From contig NZ_JANYGQ010000028.1 in NCBI RefSeq assembly GCF_025359345.1, forward strand, positions 267,199-331,198: a stretch of 64,000 bases of DNA. Reading direction: 5' to 3'. Below the pieces are notes generated by a model. That model did not search any database and was not told the origin of the DNA. It worked only from the letters and a program-made list of their open reading frames with translations. Numbering within the stretch: position 1 is the stretch's first letter; the number at the start of each line of letters is the position of its first letter. Positions 34,924 through 44,634 of this stretch are shown here, piece after piece. The translations under genes and the position numbers were made by a program. This DNA is from Mucilaginibacter sp. (GTDB lineage: Bacteria > Bacteroidota > Bacteroidia > Sphingobacteriales > Sphingobacteriaceae).

Positions 34924-37677
34924 ATGAAAAAACTATTGCTGCTATTTTTGCTTTGCCTGCCTGATATTTTAAACGCGCAAAGTAGTATCCGCCCCGAAAA
35001 CCTGCGTTGCGAATACCTGGTAAACCCGGAAGGCATTGATGAAACTGTGCCACGCTTAAGCTGGACATTAGCCGCTACCAACCCACATGCTTTTGCACAA
35101 CGACAGACTGCATACAGGGTGTTGGTTAGTTCATCTGCAGACATTTTAAATGCAGGTAAAGGTGATGTATGGGATTCTGGCTGGGTAAAGTCGGATGAGA
35201 TGCAGCATGTGGTTTATAGCGGAAATTCGCTGGTATCTGATAAATTATATTGTTGGAAGGTTTGCGTTAAGGATGAATTGGGGAAGACTTCTGCCTGGAG
35301 TTCGATGGCACATTGGAGCACCGGTTTATTTAATCATGCAGAATGGTCTGCCGCATGGATCGGTACGGGCGATGTGAACGACCCCACCCAGGTAAATTGC
35401 ACCATAGCCGACCCATGGTTACGCAAAACCTTTGATTTAACGGTAAAACCTGCAAAAGCGATGATGTTTGTTGCATCAATAGGCTACCACGAGTTGTATG
35501 TAAACGGCAAAAAAATAGGGGAAGATGTGCTTTCGCCCTGCGTGAGTGATAATACCAAACGTGCAAGATATGTTGGCTATGACATAAGCGCTGAATTGAA
35601 ACCTGGCAAAAATGTAATTGCGATATGGCTTGGCGCGTCGTGGTCGATATATGCCTCGTACCATACCGACGACAAACCTCTTGCACCAGTTGTGACCGCG
35701 CAAGCCGATTTATATAATGCTGGGGATGATAAGCAAGCTGCCTTGCGCATAAAAACCGACGAGACCTGGAAAACCCACCCGAGCCCCAATAAGCTTTTGG
35801 AGCAATGGAAATTCCTGAATATGGGCGGTGAACTCTGGGATGCCTCAAAAGAAATACCCGACTGGAATTTGGCAAACTGCGATGAAACCACATGGAAGCA
35901 GGCAGTGGTATTTCATCCACGCCTGACACTATCGGCTCAAATGGTGGAGCCGAATAGGTTATATCATGAAATCCACCCTATAGGTATTGAACAACGTCCC
36001 GATGGAACTTACAGGGTTGATATGGGTATAAACTTTTCGGGTTGGACAGAAATTAAGTTAAAAGGCCAGCCGGGGCAACGCATCGATATTAAGTTTTCGG
36101 AACGGGAAAAAGAAGATATGACGTTCCGCATCCACAGTGCTTATATTTTAGGGGCAAGCGGCGAGGGCACGTTTAAAAATCGTTTTAACTACAGTTCGGG
36201 CAGATGGATAACTATCAGTGGGTTGAAAGAAAAACCGGCGTTAACTGATATAAAAGGATGGGTAGTGCGCACCGCTTACGATAATGCTGCCACATTCGCC
36301 TGCTCCGACTCGTTACAAAACTGGATATACGATAAGGTGAGATGGAATTTTGAAAACCTGTCGTTGGGTGGTTATGTAGTTGATTGCCCGCAACGCGAAC
36401 GCATGGGTTACGGCGGCGACTCGCATGCTACATCCGAATCGGGCTTATATAACTACCAGCTTGGCGCATTTTACACCAAGTGGATGGAAGACTGGCGCGA
36501 TGTACAGGGCACCCGTTCGCTGGACGCATCAAACTATGGTGGCAATGCCGATTATGGAATATTGCCGCACACTGCGCCCACTTACTGGGGTGGCGGCGGA
36601 CCGGGCTGGGGAGGCATTGTAATATCGCTGCCATGGTTGCTATACCAGCAACAGGGCGATACCCGTGTGCTTGAAAAGAATTTCGATTTAATAAAAAATT
36701 GGCTGGCGTTTTTAAACTCGCATGCGCAGAACAATATGCTGGTACGCTTTGGCGGCGACTGGGACTTTTTGGGCGATTGGCTTTGGCCAAACGCAGGTGT
36801 TGAAGGAATGAATAATGGCAAGCCGCAGAATATATGCTTTAACAACTGCTACTGGGTTTATAACCTGCGTACTGCTGCCAAAATTGCCCGGCAAATTGGC
36901 CGTAAGGAAGAAGCTATAGCTTGGGAAAAACAAGCGGCTATAACCAGCATGGCCATACAGGCTACCTACTATCACGAAGATGACCATAGTTATGCCGATA
37001 GTTCAATGGGAGATTTAGCTGCGGCGTTATTGGCAGAAGTACCACCGCCTGCGTTACGGGATTTGGTAATTAAAAGGCTGGAAAAAGAAATATTAGTAGT
37101 ACGCAAAGGGCATATCCACGTAGGTATTACCGGCGGGGCCATGTTGTTTAAACTGCTGCGCAGTTTGGGGCGTGATGATTTGATTTATTCTATGACGTCG
37201 CAAACTGACTACCCTGGTTGGGGGTATATGAAGGCAAACGGGGCCACCAGTCTTTGGGAGATGTGGGAAAAGGATTTGCCCGGCCATTCGCTGCTGCATA
37301 GCTCGTACTTGTATCCAGGTGCCTGGTATATTGATGGCGTTGCCGGCATTCGCCGCGATCCTGATGTGCCGGGCTTTAAAAAGTTTGTTATCCATCCGCC
37401 TAAACTAACCGAACAGCAGATGAACTGGGCCAAAGCAATCTACGATTCGCCGGCTGGCTTGATAAAATCCGCCTGGGAGCGCAAAAACGGAGGTCTTTAC
37501 TTATCCGTAACTGTGCCGCCGGGCAGCGCGGCTACTGTATGTTTTCCTGCGCCAAATGCAGCCGGTGTTAAGGTGTCTTCGGCTTACGCAAAATATGTCG
37601 GCGGTAAAAATGGATATTTGGAATATCATTTACCAGCGGGAGAATACACGCTATCCGGTAAGGAAACGCACCAATAA
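34924..37677 (+). CDS. Alpha-L-rhamnosidase, GH78
   Basis: 917 aa with a signal peptide (~1-20, LLLLFLLCLPDILNAQ). Domain order of GH78: N-terminal Fn3-like sandwich (~22-135), carbohydrate-binding domain N (~140-310, PAKAMMFVASIGYHELYVNGKKIG), concanavalin-like domain (~340-445), (alpha/alpha)6 catalytic barrel (~450-800) and a C-terminal beta domain. The catalytic stretch DCPQRERMGYGGDSHATSES (~485-504) carries the acidic residues used as general acid in the family. It cleaves terminal alpha-L-rhamnose, for example from pectic side chains or plant glycosides, in the periplasm. Length is typical. It is followed after 11 bp by a dioxygenase gene. Confidence 0.92.
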   Translation: MKKLLLLFLLCLPDILNAQSSIRPENLRCEYLVNPEGIDETVPRLSWTLAATNPHAFAQRQTAYRVLVSSSADILNAGKGDVWDSGWVKSDEMQHVVYSGNSLVSDKLYCWKVCVKDELGKTSAWSSMAHWSTGLFNHAEWSAAWIGTGDVNDPTQVNCTIADPWLRKTFDLTVKPAKAMMFVASIGYHELYVNGKKIGEDVLSPCVSDNTKRARYVGYDISAELKPGKNVIAIWLGASWSIYASYHTDDKPLAPVVTAQADLYNAGDDKQAALRIKTDETWKTHPSPNKLLEQWKFLNMGGELWDASKEIPDWNLANCDETTWKQAVVFHPRLTLSAQMVEPNRLYHEIHPIGIEQRPDGTYRVDMGINFSGWTEIKLKGQPGQRIDIKFSEREKEDMTFRIHSAYILGASGEGTFKNRFNYSSGRWITISGLKEKPALTDIKGWVVRTAYDNAATFACSDSLQNWIYDKVRWNFENLSLGGYVVDCPQRERMGYGGDSHATSESGLYNYQLGAFYTKWMEDWRDVQGTRSLDASNYGGNADYGILPHTAPTYWGGGGPGWGGIVISLPWLLYQQQGDTRVLEKNFDLIKNWLAFLNSHAQNNMLVRFGGDWDFLGDWLWPNAGVEGMNNGKPQNICFNNCYWVYNLRTAAKIARQIGRKEEAIAWEKQAAITSMAIQATYYHEDDHSYADSSMGDLAAALLAEVPPPALRDLVIKRLEKEILVVRKGHIHVGITGGAMLFKLLRSLGRDDLIYSMTSQTDYPGWGYMKANGATSLWEMWEKDLPGHSLLHSSYLYPGAWYIDGVAGIRRDPDVPGFKKFVIHPPKLTEQQMNWAKAIYDSPAGLIKSAWERKNGGLYLSVTVPPGSAATVCFPAPNAAGVKVSSAYAKYVGGKNGYLEYHLPAGEYTLSGKETHQ

Positions 37678-37688
37678 ATGCTAATGTT

Positions 37689-38603
37689 ATGACTAGTAAT
37701 AAGCCAATATCTAATCACACCAATGCAGGTCCCGGTAAACCGCCGGTTGAACTGGACTTGTCCGGCTTTTTATATGAAGCGGTTGATACTGCTGAGTTTA
37801 TGGATGTGAGTAGCTGGAAGTCGGTTTTTGATGAAATTCCGGTCGACCCTTATATTAAAGAAGGCTATCGCTATAAATCAATAGGCTGGTTCAGGGTAAA
37901 GCATCAAATGGCTGGTGCGGTAGCAGAGATTGATGAGCATATAAAAACGGTGAATAAGCTAAGTGGTTTGAATGATGTTGAAAGTAGCCGCTACCTAAGT
38001 ACAAGCAAACCCATCTGGCACTCGGATGAAACAGGGTATAGCTGTTGGCATTTGCCGCAATACGCCATGCAGCAATCCATTTTATACAACCCGGTGCACG
38101 GCGGTATGCGCAGGGAATATTCACCAATAGGTACGGATATAACTAACAGCGACGATTTCCACAAGCTATTGATTCAATACGCCACATTTTTTGGCTGGGG
38201 CGATGCTATTGTATTGGTCCAGTTTCAAAGGGTTGATTGCAATGCCGCCCGCACAGGTTTGCCAGCAGTTGAGGGCTTTCACCAGGACGGCAACCGCCAT
38301 GTAGGCATGCTGGTGGTTAACCGCAATAACCTCGCTGCTGATTCAGGGGTGAGCCAGTATGTAATGGACGACAATGGCAAAAAGACCGACGAATTGATAT
38401 TTAATGCTGTGGTACCTGCAGGGCAGCTGATATTTTGGAACGACAAAAGGGTATGGCATTATGGCACAGAGATTAAAGTTGCCGATGCCAGCGCAAATGG
38501 GGGGAGGGGCACCAGGGATATCATCATCATGAGTGCAAAAATACCGCCAGCCAATACGCCCATGGGGCCTGTACCTGTTCAATTTAAACAAAATAGCATT
38601 TGA
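37689..38603 (+). CDS. 2-oxoglutarate/Fe(II) dioxygenase family protein
   Basis: 304 aa. The stretch EGFHQDGNRHVGMLVVNRNNL (~196-216) contains HxD, and a distal His is in KRVWHYGTEI (~257). A following Arg is in TRDIIIMS. This arrangement matches the 2OG-Fe dioxygenase group that includes bacterial free-amino-acid hydroxylases such as isoleucine dioxygenase. The N-terminal ~90 residues are unusual and carry no signal peptide, so the enzyme is cytoplasmic. It follows the secreted rhamnosidase closely in an apparent operon, an odd pairing. The substrate is unknown. Confidence 0.75.
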   Translation: MTSNKPISNHTNAGPGKPPVELDLSGFLYEAVDTAEFMDVSSWKSVFDEIPVDPYIKEGYRYKSIGWFRVKHQMAGAVAEIDEHIKTVNKLSGLNDVESSRYLSTSKPIWHSDETGYSCWHLPQYAMQQSILYNPVHGGMRREYSPIGTDITNSDDFHKLLIQYATFFGWGDAIVLVQFQRVDCNAARTGLPAVEGFHQDGNRHVGMLVVNRNNLAADSGVSQYVMDDNGKKTDELIFNAVVPAGQLIFWNDKRVWHYGTEIKVADASANGGRGTRDIIIMSAKIPPANTPMGPVPVQFKQNSI

Positions 38604-38671
38604 AAATTCAGGTGTAAACCATTAAATTGCTTTTCTATTATAACAAGCGTTACCTAAAACCCTTTGAACAC

Positions 38672-40882
38672 ATGATTTCGATTTATGGCTTTAAGCGGGT
38701 TTTAATTTGTTTTTTAATCATATCTGTCAACTACACCGTTTGGGCGCAGGATAAGCCAACTTCAGGCGACACATTAAAAAAATTAATAAACGCCACATTT
38801 GCAAATGAAATCGCCAAACTTTTTGTTCATTACGATAAAACGGTTTATCTCCCCAATGAGACTATTTGGTTTACTGCCTATCTGCTGAACAATGATACGC
38901 TTACCAATAAAGCAGACATTCTTTCCGTGGCGTTGGTAAAAAATAGCGACCGCACTATCGCGATACAAAAAAAGTTCGTTATAACGGGTGCTGGGTCCTC
39001 TGGAAGCATATTAATTCCCGATACGATTTTGGCTGGTGATTATTCGATAATTGCTTATACCAATCATTTTGTAAAAGGGCGGCCAGAGGCATTGTTTATA
39101 CAGCGCATCGCCATAAAACGCCTTGAACAGCCCGACCCGAAAGTTCAGCCTAAACCCGCGCAAAGGCCGGCTTTAACAAGGGCAGACTCTGCTAAAATCA
39201 GCATTAAATTTTACCCGGAAGGCGGCGACATGGTGGCAAACTTACCCCAATACGTTGGCTGGGAAGCCAAGGATGGCACAGGCGCGCTATTAAAATTGAA
39301 CGCGGTGCTGCTGAAGGACGAGGACGTTATCGATACCATCAGTACTTCCGCATACGGGTTGGGCAAATTTTTTATCAATCCTAAACCTGGCAGCAGGTAT
39401 GCGGTAAAAGTTATTTGCGCCGAAAATCAAAGTCTTTTTAACCTGCCATTGGCAAATGAAAAGGGCATTACGCTTACTATGTCTTCTGCAATGGTGCACG
39501 ATACACTGGTTTTTAAAGTCGCCGGTACGCTTATTGGCAAAATTCATATTGCAGTGCATAACAACCGGCAAACTTTTTATGTATTAACCGATATCGATCT
39601 GCAAAAACAAAATACTTTTAAAATAACGCTGGATAGTTTGCCCCGGGGATTAGCGGCGATTACTATTTATAACGAAAATTTAAGACCCTGCGCCGAGCGT
39701 ATATTTTTTGCTCACTACGATCACTCCCCGCAGATCAGCATAAAAACGACTGCTCAAAAATACGGCAAACGGCAAAAGGTATCTTTTCAACTCGGCTTAA
39801 ATTCCGATTACGCTACACAGGCGCTTATTTCGGTGGCATGCGTTCAGGCAAATCGTATAGACAAACGATATTTTAACGATATAGAAAATTATGGATATCT
39901 CGACCAAAACTTAAATGCTTTCCCAGCATCGCTTAACCGGGATGGGAGGATGGCGGAAAGAAAAAAATATCTCGAAAATGTACTCTTGATAAGGGGATGG
40001 CGGAGGTATACTGACAATGCTGCCCCATATGCCGTGCCTGTCGACTCTGTCCCGCGTTTTCATGGATTTATAACTGTGCACGACAAACAGCCGCGGAAAC
40101 CAATGATATTAACATTAATGGGTAGTCCCGGCGTATTTTTCATCAATACTGATAAATTGGGCAATTTTACCATTCCCGGCGACGGCCTTATCACACCGGA
40201 TAATAAACCATTAGCACTGTTTGCTACAGGGGAGATATCATATAATACCCGTATTAAATTAACCGATCCCTTCGATAAAATCAACCGGTATATAGCTGCC
40301 AATGTACAGGTAGCGTCAGAGCCTGCGCAAACCGGCGAAAAATATAATGAACTACCTTCATCCGTAATGCAGAGCCAGGTATTACTGAAAGAAGTTAAGA
40401 TAAAGGGAGCAAGGGGGCCGCTGTACCGAACTGAACCTACGCCGGGTATGCACACCAATGCCTGTGGTGATTATGTAGGTTGGTGCGGCGCACTTAATTG
40501 CAGGTGGCATACAGAGCGTACTTCAAGTCCATTACAAGGACATGTATATTATAGGCATGGGCCACTGAAAGATGGCTGGATACAGTACAATACCCCGTTC
40601 GTTTACTCCGGCTGTGAAACAAAAAATCAAAGCCTTATCCGTTTTGAAGGTATAAATCTGAACAAAGAATATTACCCCTATAGTGAAACAGATATAAATA
40701 ACGCCGAACCGTTATACAATTCTACATTATATTGGAACCCCCAAATTAAATTAACAAACGACAAACCAACGGAATTTAGCTTTTACACCGGCGACATAAG
40801 CGAAAATTTCATTGTTATTGTGCAGGGAGTTACTGCCAATGGCGTTGTTTATGATGAAGAAAAGTTTGAAGTATTGAAGTGA
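38672..40882 (+). CDS. Large secreted protein with MG2-like macroglobulin domain
   Basis: 736 aa from the ATG at 38672; the longer frame to 38627 lacks a good start. A signal peptide covers ~1-26 (VLICFLIISVNYTVWAQ). The region KLFVHYDKTVYLPNETIWFTAYLLN (~50-75) is the MG2 signature of Bacteroidota proteins related to alpha-2-macroglobulin; more beta-sandwich domains follow. Unlike many relatives it has no TonB plug that I can see. The C-terminal part has several Cys (CGDYVGWCGALNC) and Tyr/Asn-rich stretches. It is thought to be a cell-surface protein. It lies 68 bp after the dioxygenase gene. Confidence 0.7.
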   Translation: MISIYGFKRVLICFLIISVNYTVWAQDKPTSGDTLKKLINATFANEIAKLFVHYDKTVYLPNETIWFTAYLLNNDTLTNKADILSVALVKNSDRTIAIQKKFVITGAGSSGSILIPDTILAGDYSIIAYTNHFVKGRPEALFIQRIAIKRLEQPDPKVQPKPAQRPALTRADSAKISIKFYPEGGDMVANLPQYVGWEAKDGTGALLKLNAVLLKDEDVIDTISTSAYGLGKFFINPKPGSRYAVKVICAENQSLFNLPLANEKGITLTMSSAMVHDTLVFKVAGTLIGKIHIAVHNNRQTFYVLTDIDLQKQNTFKITLDSLPRGLAAITIYNENLRPCAERIFFAHYDHSPQISIKTTAQKYGKRQKVSFQLGLNSDYATQALISVACVQANRIDKRYFNDIENYGYLDQNLNAFPASLNRDGRMAERKKYLENVLLIRGWRRYTDNAAPYAVPVDSVPRFHGFITVHDKQPRKPMILTLMGSPGVFFINTDKLGNFTIPGDGLITPDNKPLALFATGEISYNTRIKLTDPFDKINRYIAANVQVASEPAQTGEKYNELPSSVMQSQVLLKEVKIKGARGPLYRTEPTPGMHTNACGDYVGWCGALNCRWHTERTSSPLQGHVYYRHGPLKDGWIQYNTPFVYSGCETKNQSLIRFEGINLNKEYYPYSETDINNAEPLYNSTLYWNPQIKLTNDKPTEFSFYTGDISENFIVIVQGVTANGVVYDEEKFEVLK

Positions 40883-40939
40883 CGGTCGAATCCCACCAAA
40901 AAATCATTCCGCAATCGGCATTCCGACTTCCGCATTTAA

Positions 40940-41716
40940 TTAACTCAATACCACCCCATCCTTCAACGCCTGGCTATATTTCTCTTTATCAAAAACATAC
41001 AAATGCGGCGAACGGTGGGCCCCAATGCTACGCTTCTCATCCAGTTTTTTTAACAAGCCGAGTGCTATTAGTTTTTTTGGAAAGTTGCTTACATCAAGCT
41101 TCTTGCCGAGCAAAGTTTCGTAAAGCGCATGTATCTCCGAAAGGGTAAACTTTTCAGGCAGCATATTAATACCGATGGGATAGTGGTATAGCTGTACGCG
41201 CATAGCATGCAAGGCCTCGCTAACCATTTCGTCGTGGTCAAATTCCAGCTTTGGTAGTTCATTTATGTCAAACCAGGCGCAATCTTCAATTAGCATATCC
41301 TTTTGCAGCTCTGTTTTCGAAAAATCGGTTATCGCATAAAAGCCAATCGATATGGTTTGGTCAATCAGCCAGTTGTCTTTGGTAATACGTATGCCGGTTG
41401 CTTCAAACCATTTTTCTTCATCAAACTCATCCATACGGGCGCGGTTGGGGTCGCCAAAAGTTTTAAATTGCTGTAAAAACAGGTTGTCAATGCCGGTACG
41501 TTCTTTTACGTTGCGGTTTGCAGCTTCCACCAGTTTCTCGGTTCGTTTTATATAGCCGCCGGGCAGGCACCAGCCATCAATTGCCTTATGTTTTATTAGC
41601 AACAGCTTTAGCTGCTGATCATGGTAGCCAAAAATTGCACAGTCTAACGATACATGCGGGATATAGTACAGGTGTCCGTTGAGTACAAAATCATCAATCT
41701 CGGCTTGCGTATTCAT
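40940..41716 (-). CDS. NUDIX-domain transcriptional regulator (NrtR/AraR-like)
   Basis: 258 aa. N-terminal NUDIX fold (~10-155) with a degenerate Nudix box: GGYIKRTEKLVEAANRNVKERTGI keeps the Gly and first Glu but has R-N and E-R where hydrolases have R-E and E-E, so hydrolysis is doubtful. The C-terminal ~90 residues form a winged-helix domain (PEKFTLSEIHALYETLLG..NFPKKLIALGLLKKL). This is the architecture of NrtR-type repressors and of the arabinose regulator described in Bacteroides. It is divergent from a sugar-oxidation operon, and the shared intergenic region carries an array of palindromes (41744-41829). It probably senses a sugar or sugar phosphate from that pathway. Confidence 0.88.
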   Translation of the reverse strand: MNTQAEIDDFVLNGHLYYIPHVSLDCAIFGYHDQQLKLLLIKHKAIDGWCLPGGYIKRTEKLVEAANRNVKERTGIDNLFLQQFKTFGDPNRARMDEFDEEKWFEATGIRITKDNWLIDQTISIGFYAITDFSKTELQKDMLIEDCAWFDINELPKLEFDHDEMVSEALHAMRVQLYHYPIGINMLPEKFTLSEIHALYETLLGKKLDVSNFPKKLIALGLLKKLDEKRSIGAHRSPHLYVFDKEKYSQALKDGVVLS

Positions 41717-41743
41717 AGCGTAAAAGTAACATTCTGCAAGGTT

Positions 41744-41829
41744 TATTTAGTAAAAATAATTATTTAGTAAAAATTACTAAATAATAAAATACTTTTTTTG
41801 CCTTACATTTTGTAAAATCTACTAAATAA
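41744..41829. promoter_or_regulatory. Palindromic operator array for the NUDIX-type regulator
   Basis: In the 134-bp divergent region, TTTAGTAAAAATTACTAAA (41763-41781) is a perfect dyad with 8-bp arms. One half-site, TTTAGTAAAAATAAT, precedes it at 41746-41760. A degenerate dyad, TTTTGTAAAATCTACTAAA, lies at about 41808-41826. The spacing between the sites would let several repressor dimers bind. The sites overlap the likely promoter of both genes. Operator use is an inference from position and symmetry. Confidence 0.7.
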
Positions 41830-41850
41830 GCAACCAAAATAACCTTTATT

Positions 41851-42846
41851 ATGAAAATTAACCGCAGAAAATTTATTACGCAAACTGCCGTCGGTGCGGC
41901 GGGCCTGGGTTTAGCGGCAGCTTTACCCGAATATTTATTCGCCGATACAGGTAACAAAGACCTGTTTTTTAAAATTGCGATCTCTCAATTCTCTTTCGCC
42001 AGCCAGTTCTGGACAAAGAAGCTTGACCCGCTCGATTTTGCTGCAAAATCAAAAGAGCTCGGCATTTTGGGGTTGGATTATTGTTCGATGTTTTTTGCGG
42101 ATAAGGCAAAAAATACGCAATACCTGAACGACTTAAAAAAGCGTGCCGCAGATAATGGCAACTACAACCTGCGCATTATGGTGGACGGTGAAGGCGTTTT
42201 AGGCGATTTAAACGATGCGACCCGCACAAAAGCCATCGAAAACCATTATAAATGGATGGATGCGGCCGCCACATTGGGTTGCCCCATGATACGTGTAAAT
42301 GTTGAAGGCGACGGCGCCCCGGCTGATGTTGCTAAAGCTGCGGTTGATAGCCTGGGCCGGTTAATTGAGTATGGCAGCAAGCAAAATGTTGATGTGATAG
42401 TTGAAAACCACGTGGGTATATCGTGCAACGCCGGTTGGCTTGTTGGGGTAATGAAGGAGGTAAACAGCAAACATTGCGGCACCCTTGCCGATTTTGGCAA
42501 TTTTTGTATCAATCGTACCAAACCCGAAACCCAAGATATTGCGGGTTATATGAAAACCAAATGCCTGGAAGAGTACGACAAATACAAAGGCATTGCTGAA
42601 CTAATGCCGTACGCTAAGGGCATCCACGTTAAATCACACGTCTTTACTGCTAACGGCGACGATGTCGAAACAGACTATTACAGGATGTTTAAAATTATAA
42701 AAGATTCGGGCTTTACCGGCTGGGCAAGTATTGAGTACGAGGGCGGACTGCTTAAAATGTACAGCAAAGACGATAAATATCTTGATGATTACGCAGGCGT
42801 TACCGCTGCAAAAAAATTAACTGAAAAGGCCGGTCGGATGGTATAA
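41851..42846 (+). CDS. Tat-exported sugar isomerase/epimerase-like TIM barrel
   Basis: 331 aa. A twin-arginine signal NRRKFITQTAVGAAGLGLAAAL (~4-25) sends it to the periplasm. The rest is an AP-endonuclease-2/xylose-isomerase-like barrel: LDPLDFAAKSKELGILGLDYC (~55), MIRVNVEGDG (~148), VIVENHVGIS (~188, with metal-type Glu and His), GTLADFGNFCIN (~212), KGIHVKSHVF (~252) and WASIEYEGG (~292). It could act on an oxidised (3-keto) glycoside made by the GMC oxidoreductase encoded next. It lies 21 bp before that gene. Confidence 0.85.
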   Translation: MKINRRKFITQTAVGAAGLGLAAALPEYLFADTGNKDLFFKIAISQFSFASQFWTKKLDPLDFAAKSKELGILGLDYCSMFFADKAKNTQYLNDLKKRAADNGNYNLRIMVDGEGVLGDLNDATRTKAIENHYKWMDAAATLGCPMIRVNVEGDGAPADVAKAAVDSLGRLIEYGSKQNVDVIVENHVGISCNAGWLVGVMKEVNSKHCGTLADFGNFCINRTKPETQDIAGYMKTKCLEEYDKYKGIAELMPYAKGIHVKSHVFTANGDDVETDYYRMFKIIKDSGFTGWASIEYEGGLLKMYSKDDKYLDDYAGVTAAKKLTEKAGRMV

Positions 42847-42867
42847 CCAAATTCTAAGCTTAAATTT

Positions 42868-44616
42868 ATGCAGATAAAGAAATCATCCGAAGTTTATGAT
42901 GTGGTCATCATAGGCTCTGGCGCGGGCGGCGGCATGGCCGGTTATGTACTGGCAAATGCAGGTGTAAAAGTACTAATGCTCGAAGCAGGGCCATTTTTCG
43001 ACCCGGCAAAAGATTCGCAGCAATTGAAGTGGCCGTATGAGTCGCCGAGGAGGGGAGGCAATGCCACCAGGCCCATGGGCGATTTTGACGCGTCGTATGG
43101 TGGCTGGCAGATGGATGGTGAGCCTTATACCCAAAAAGACGGCTCGGAATTTCAATGGTTCCGTTCGCGCATGCTGGGCGGGCGCACCAACCATTGGGCG
43201 CGCATCTCGCTGCGGATGGGCCCGAAAGATTTTAAATGTAAAACCGCCTATGGCGTTGGCGACGACTGGCCGATTACTTACGATGAAATAAAACCCTATT
43301 ACGATAAAGTAGACCGCCTGATTGGTGTTTACGGCTCGATGGAGGGCATGGATAACGATCCTGACGGCATATTCCTGCCCGCGCCAAAACCACGCCTTAA
43401 CGAACTGTTTGTAAAAAAGGCGGCTACCGGCCTCGGTATAAAAGTAATAGCCGGACGCGGCTCGGTATTAACAGCGCCGCTGCCCGGCAATAAGGATAGG
43501 GGCGCTTGTTTTTTTTGCGGACAATGTAACCGCAGCTGCAAAATTTATGGCGATTTCTCGGCTTCATCGTGCCTGGTGATACCTGCTATAAATACAGGTA
43601 ATTTGAAGGTGATAACCAATGCAGTCGTTCGCGAAATATTGACCAATGGCGATGGCCTGGCAACCGGGGTATCCTATGTCTACAAAGATGATATGCAGGA
43701 ATACCAGGTAAACACCAAAACAGTGATACTGGCAGCAAGCACCTGCGAATCGGCAAGAATATTGTTAAACTCCAAATCGTCGCAGCATCCAAACGGACTC
43801 GCAAACAGCAGCAACGTGGTGGGCAAATACCTGCACGACTCTACCCAGGGCGGCACTGCTGTAATTTTACCCCAACTGCTCGACCGCGACCGGTTTAATG
43901 AAGATGGCGTAGGCAGCCTGCATTTATATGCGCCATGGTGGCTCGACAGCAAGAAACTCGACTTTCCGCGCGGCTATCACCTGGAAATATTCGGTGGCAT
44001 GATGATGCCTTCTTATGGGGGGTATTTCGGTTTCGAGGGCGTCACCACACCTTACCTGAACGGCTACCTGCCCGGCCGCGACGGAAAAATGAAAGCAGGC
44101 GGCGGCTACGGTGCCGGGTTGAAGGATGACTATCGCCGTTTTTACGGTACAATGGCGGGCGTTGGGTTTCACGGCGCATCTACTGCAAAAGAAGACAACT
44201 ATTGCGAGATAGACCCGGGCGTGGTTGATAAATATGGAATCCCGGTTTTACGCTTTAGGTACAAATGGGGAACAGATGATGTGAACCAGGCTAAACACAT
44301 GCAGCAAATGGCCGGCGCTATGTTGAAACAACTGGGCGGTATCCCGCTGATTCAGCCCGCAGGGCCGGAAACTAATTATGGCCTGGATAAGCCCGGCAAA
44401 GGCATCCACGAGGTAGGGACAATCCGCATGGGCGATGATCCCAAAAAGGCGCCGCTGAATAAATGGGGACAAACGCACGATTGTAAAAACCTGTTTGTGA
44501 CGGATGGTTCGGTGTTTACCCAGCAATCCGAAAAAAATCCAACCTGGACCATACTCGCCCTATCCATGCGGACGGCTGAATACATACTTGAGCAGCGTAA
44601 AAAACAAAATGTTTAA
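42868..44616 (+). CDS. GMC-family FAD oxidoreductase (glycoside dehydrogenase-like)
   Basis: 582 aa. FAD-binding GSGAGGGMAGYVLANAGVKVLMLEAG (~17-42) is the GMC start. The C-terminal GMC domain carries the catalytic pair: His in GIHEVGTIRMG (~512) and Asn in SEKNPTWTILALS (~557). A cysteine cluster CFFCGQCNRSC (~213-223) is typical of the group related to gluconate/glycoside-3-dehydrogenase. No signal peptide is seen; export is probably as a complex with the Tat-carrying small subunit encoded 18 bp downstream. It oxidises a sugar hydroxyl, possibly C3 of a glycoside, passing electrons to a cytochrome. Confidence 0.9.
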   Translation: MQIKKSSEVYDVVIIGSGAGGGMAGYVLANAGVKVLMLEAGPFFDPAKDSQQLKWPYESPRRGGNATRPMGDFDASYGGWQMDGEPYTQKDGSEFQWFRSRMLGGRTNHWARISLRMGPKDFKCKTAYGVGDDWPITYDEIKPYYDKVDRLIGVYGSMEGMDNDPDGIFLPAPKPRLNELFVKKAATGLGIKVIAGRGSVLTAPLPGNKDRGACFFCGQCNRSCKIYGDFSASSCLVIPAINTGNLKVITNAVVREILTNGDGLATGVSYVYKDDMQEYQVNTKTVILAASTCESARILLNSKSSQHPNGLANSSNVVGKYLHDSTQGGTAVILPQLLDRDRFNEDGVGSLHLYAPWWLDSKKLDFPRGYHLEIFGGMMMPSYGGYFGFEGVTTPYLNGYLPGRDGKMKAGGGYGAGLKDDYRRFYGTMAGVGFHGASTAKEDNYCEIDPGVVDKYGIPVLRFRYKWGTDDVNQAKHMQQMAGAMLKQLGGIPLIQPAGPETNYGLDKPGKGIHEVGTIRMGDDPKKAPLNKWGQTHDCKNLFVTDGSVFTQQSEKNPTWTILALSMRTAEYILEQRKKQNV

Positions 44617-44634
44617 CCCCCTATTTATCACAGC

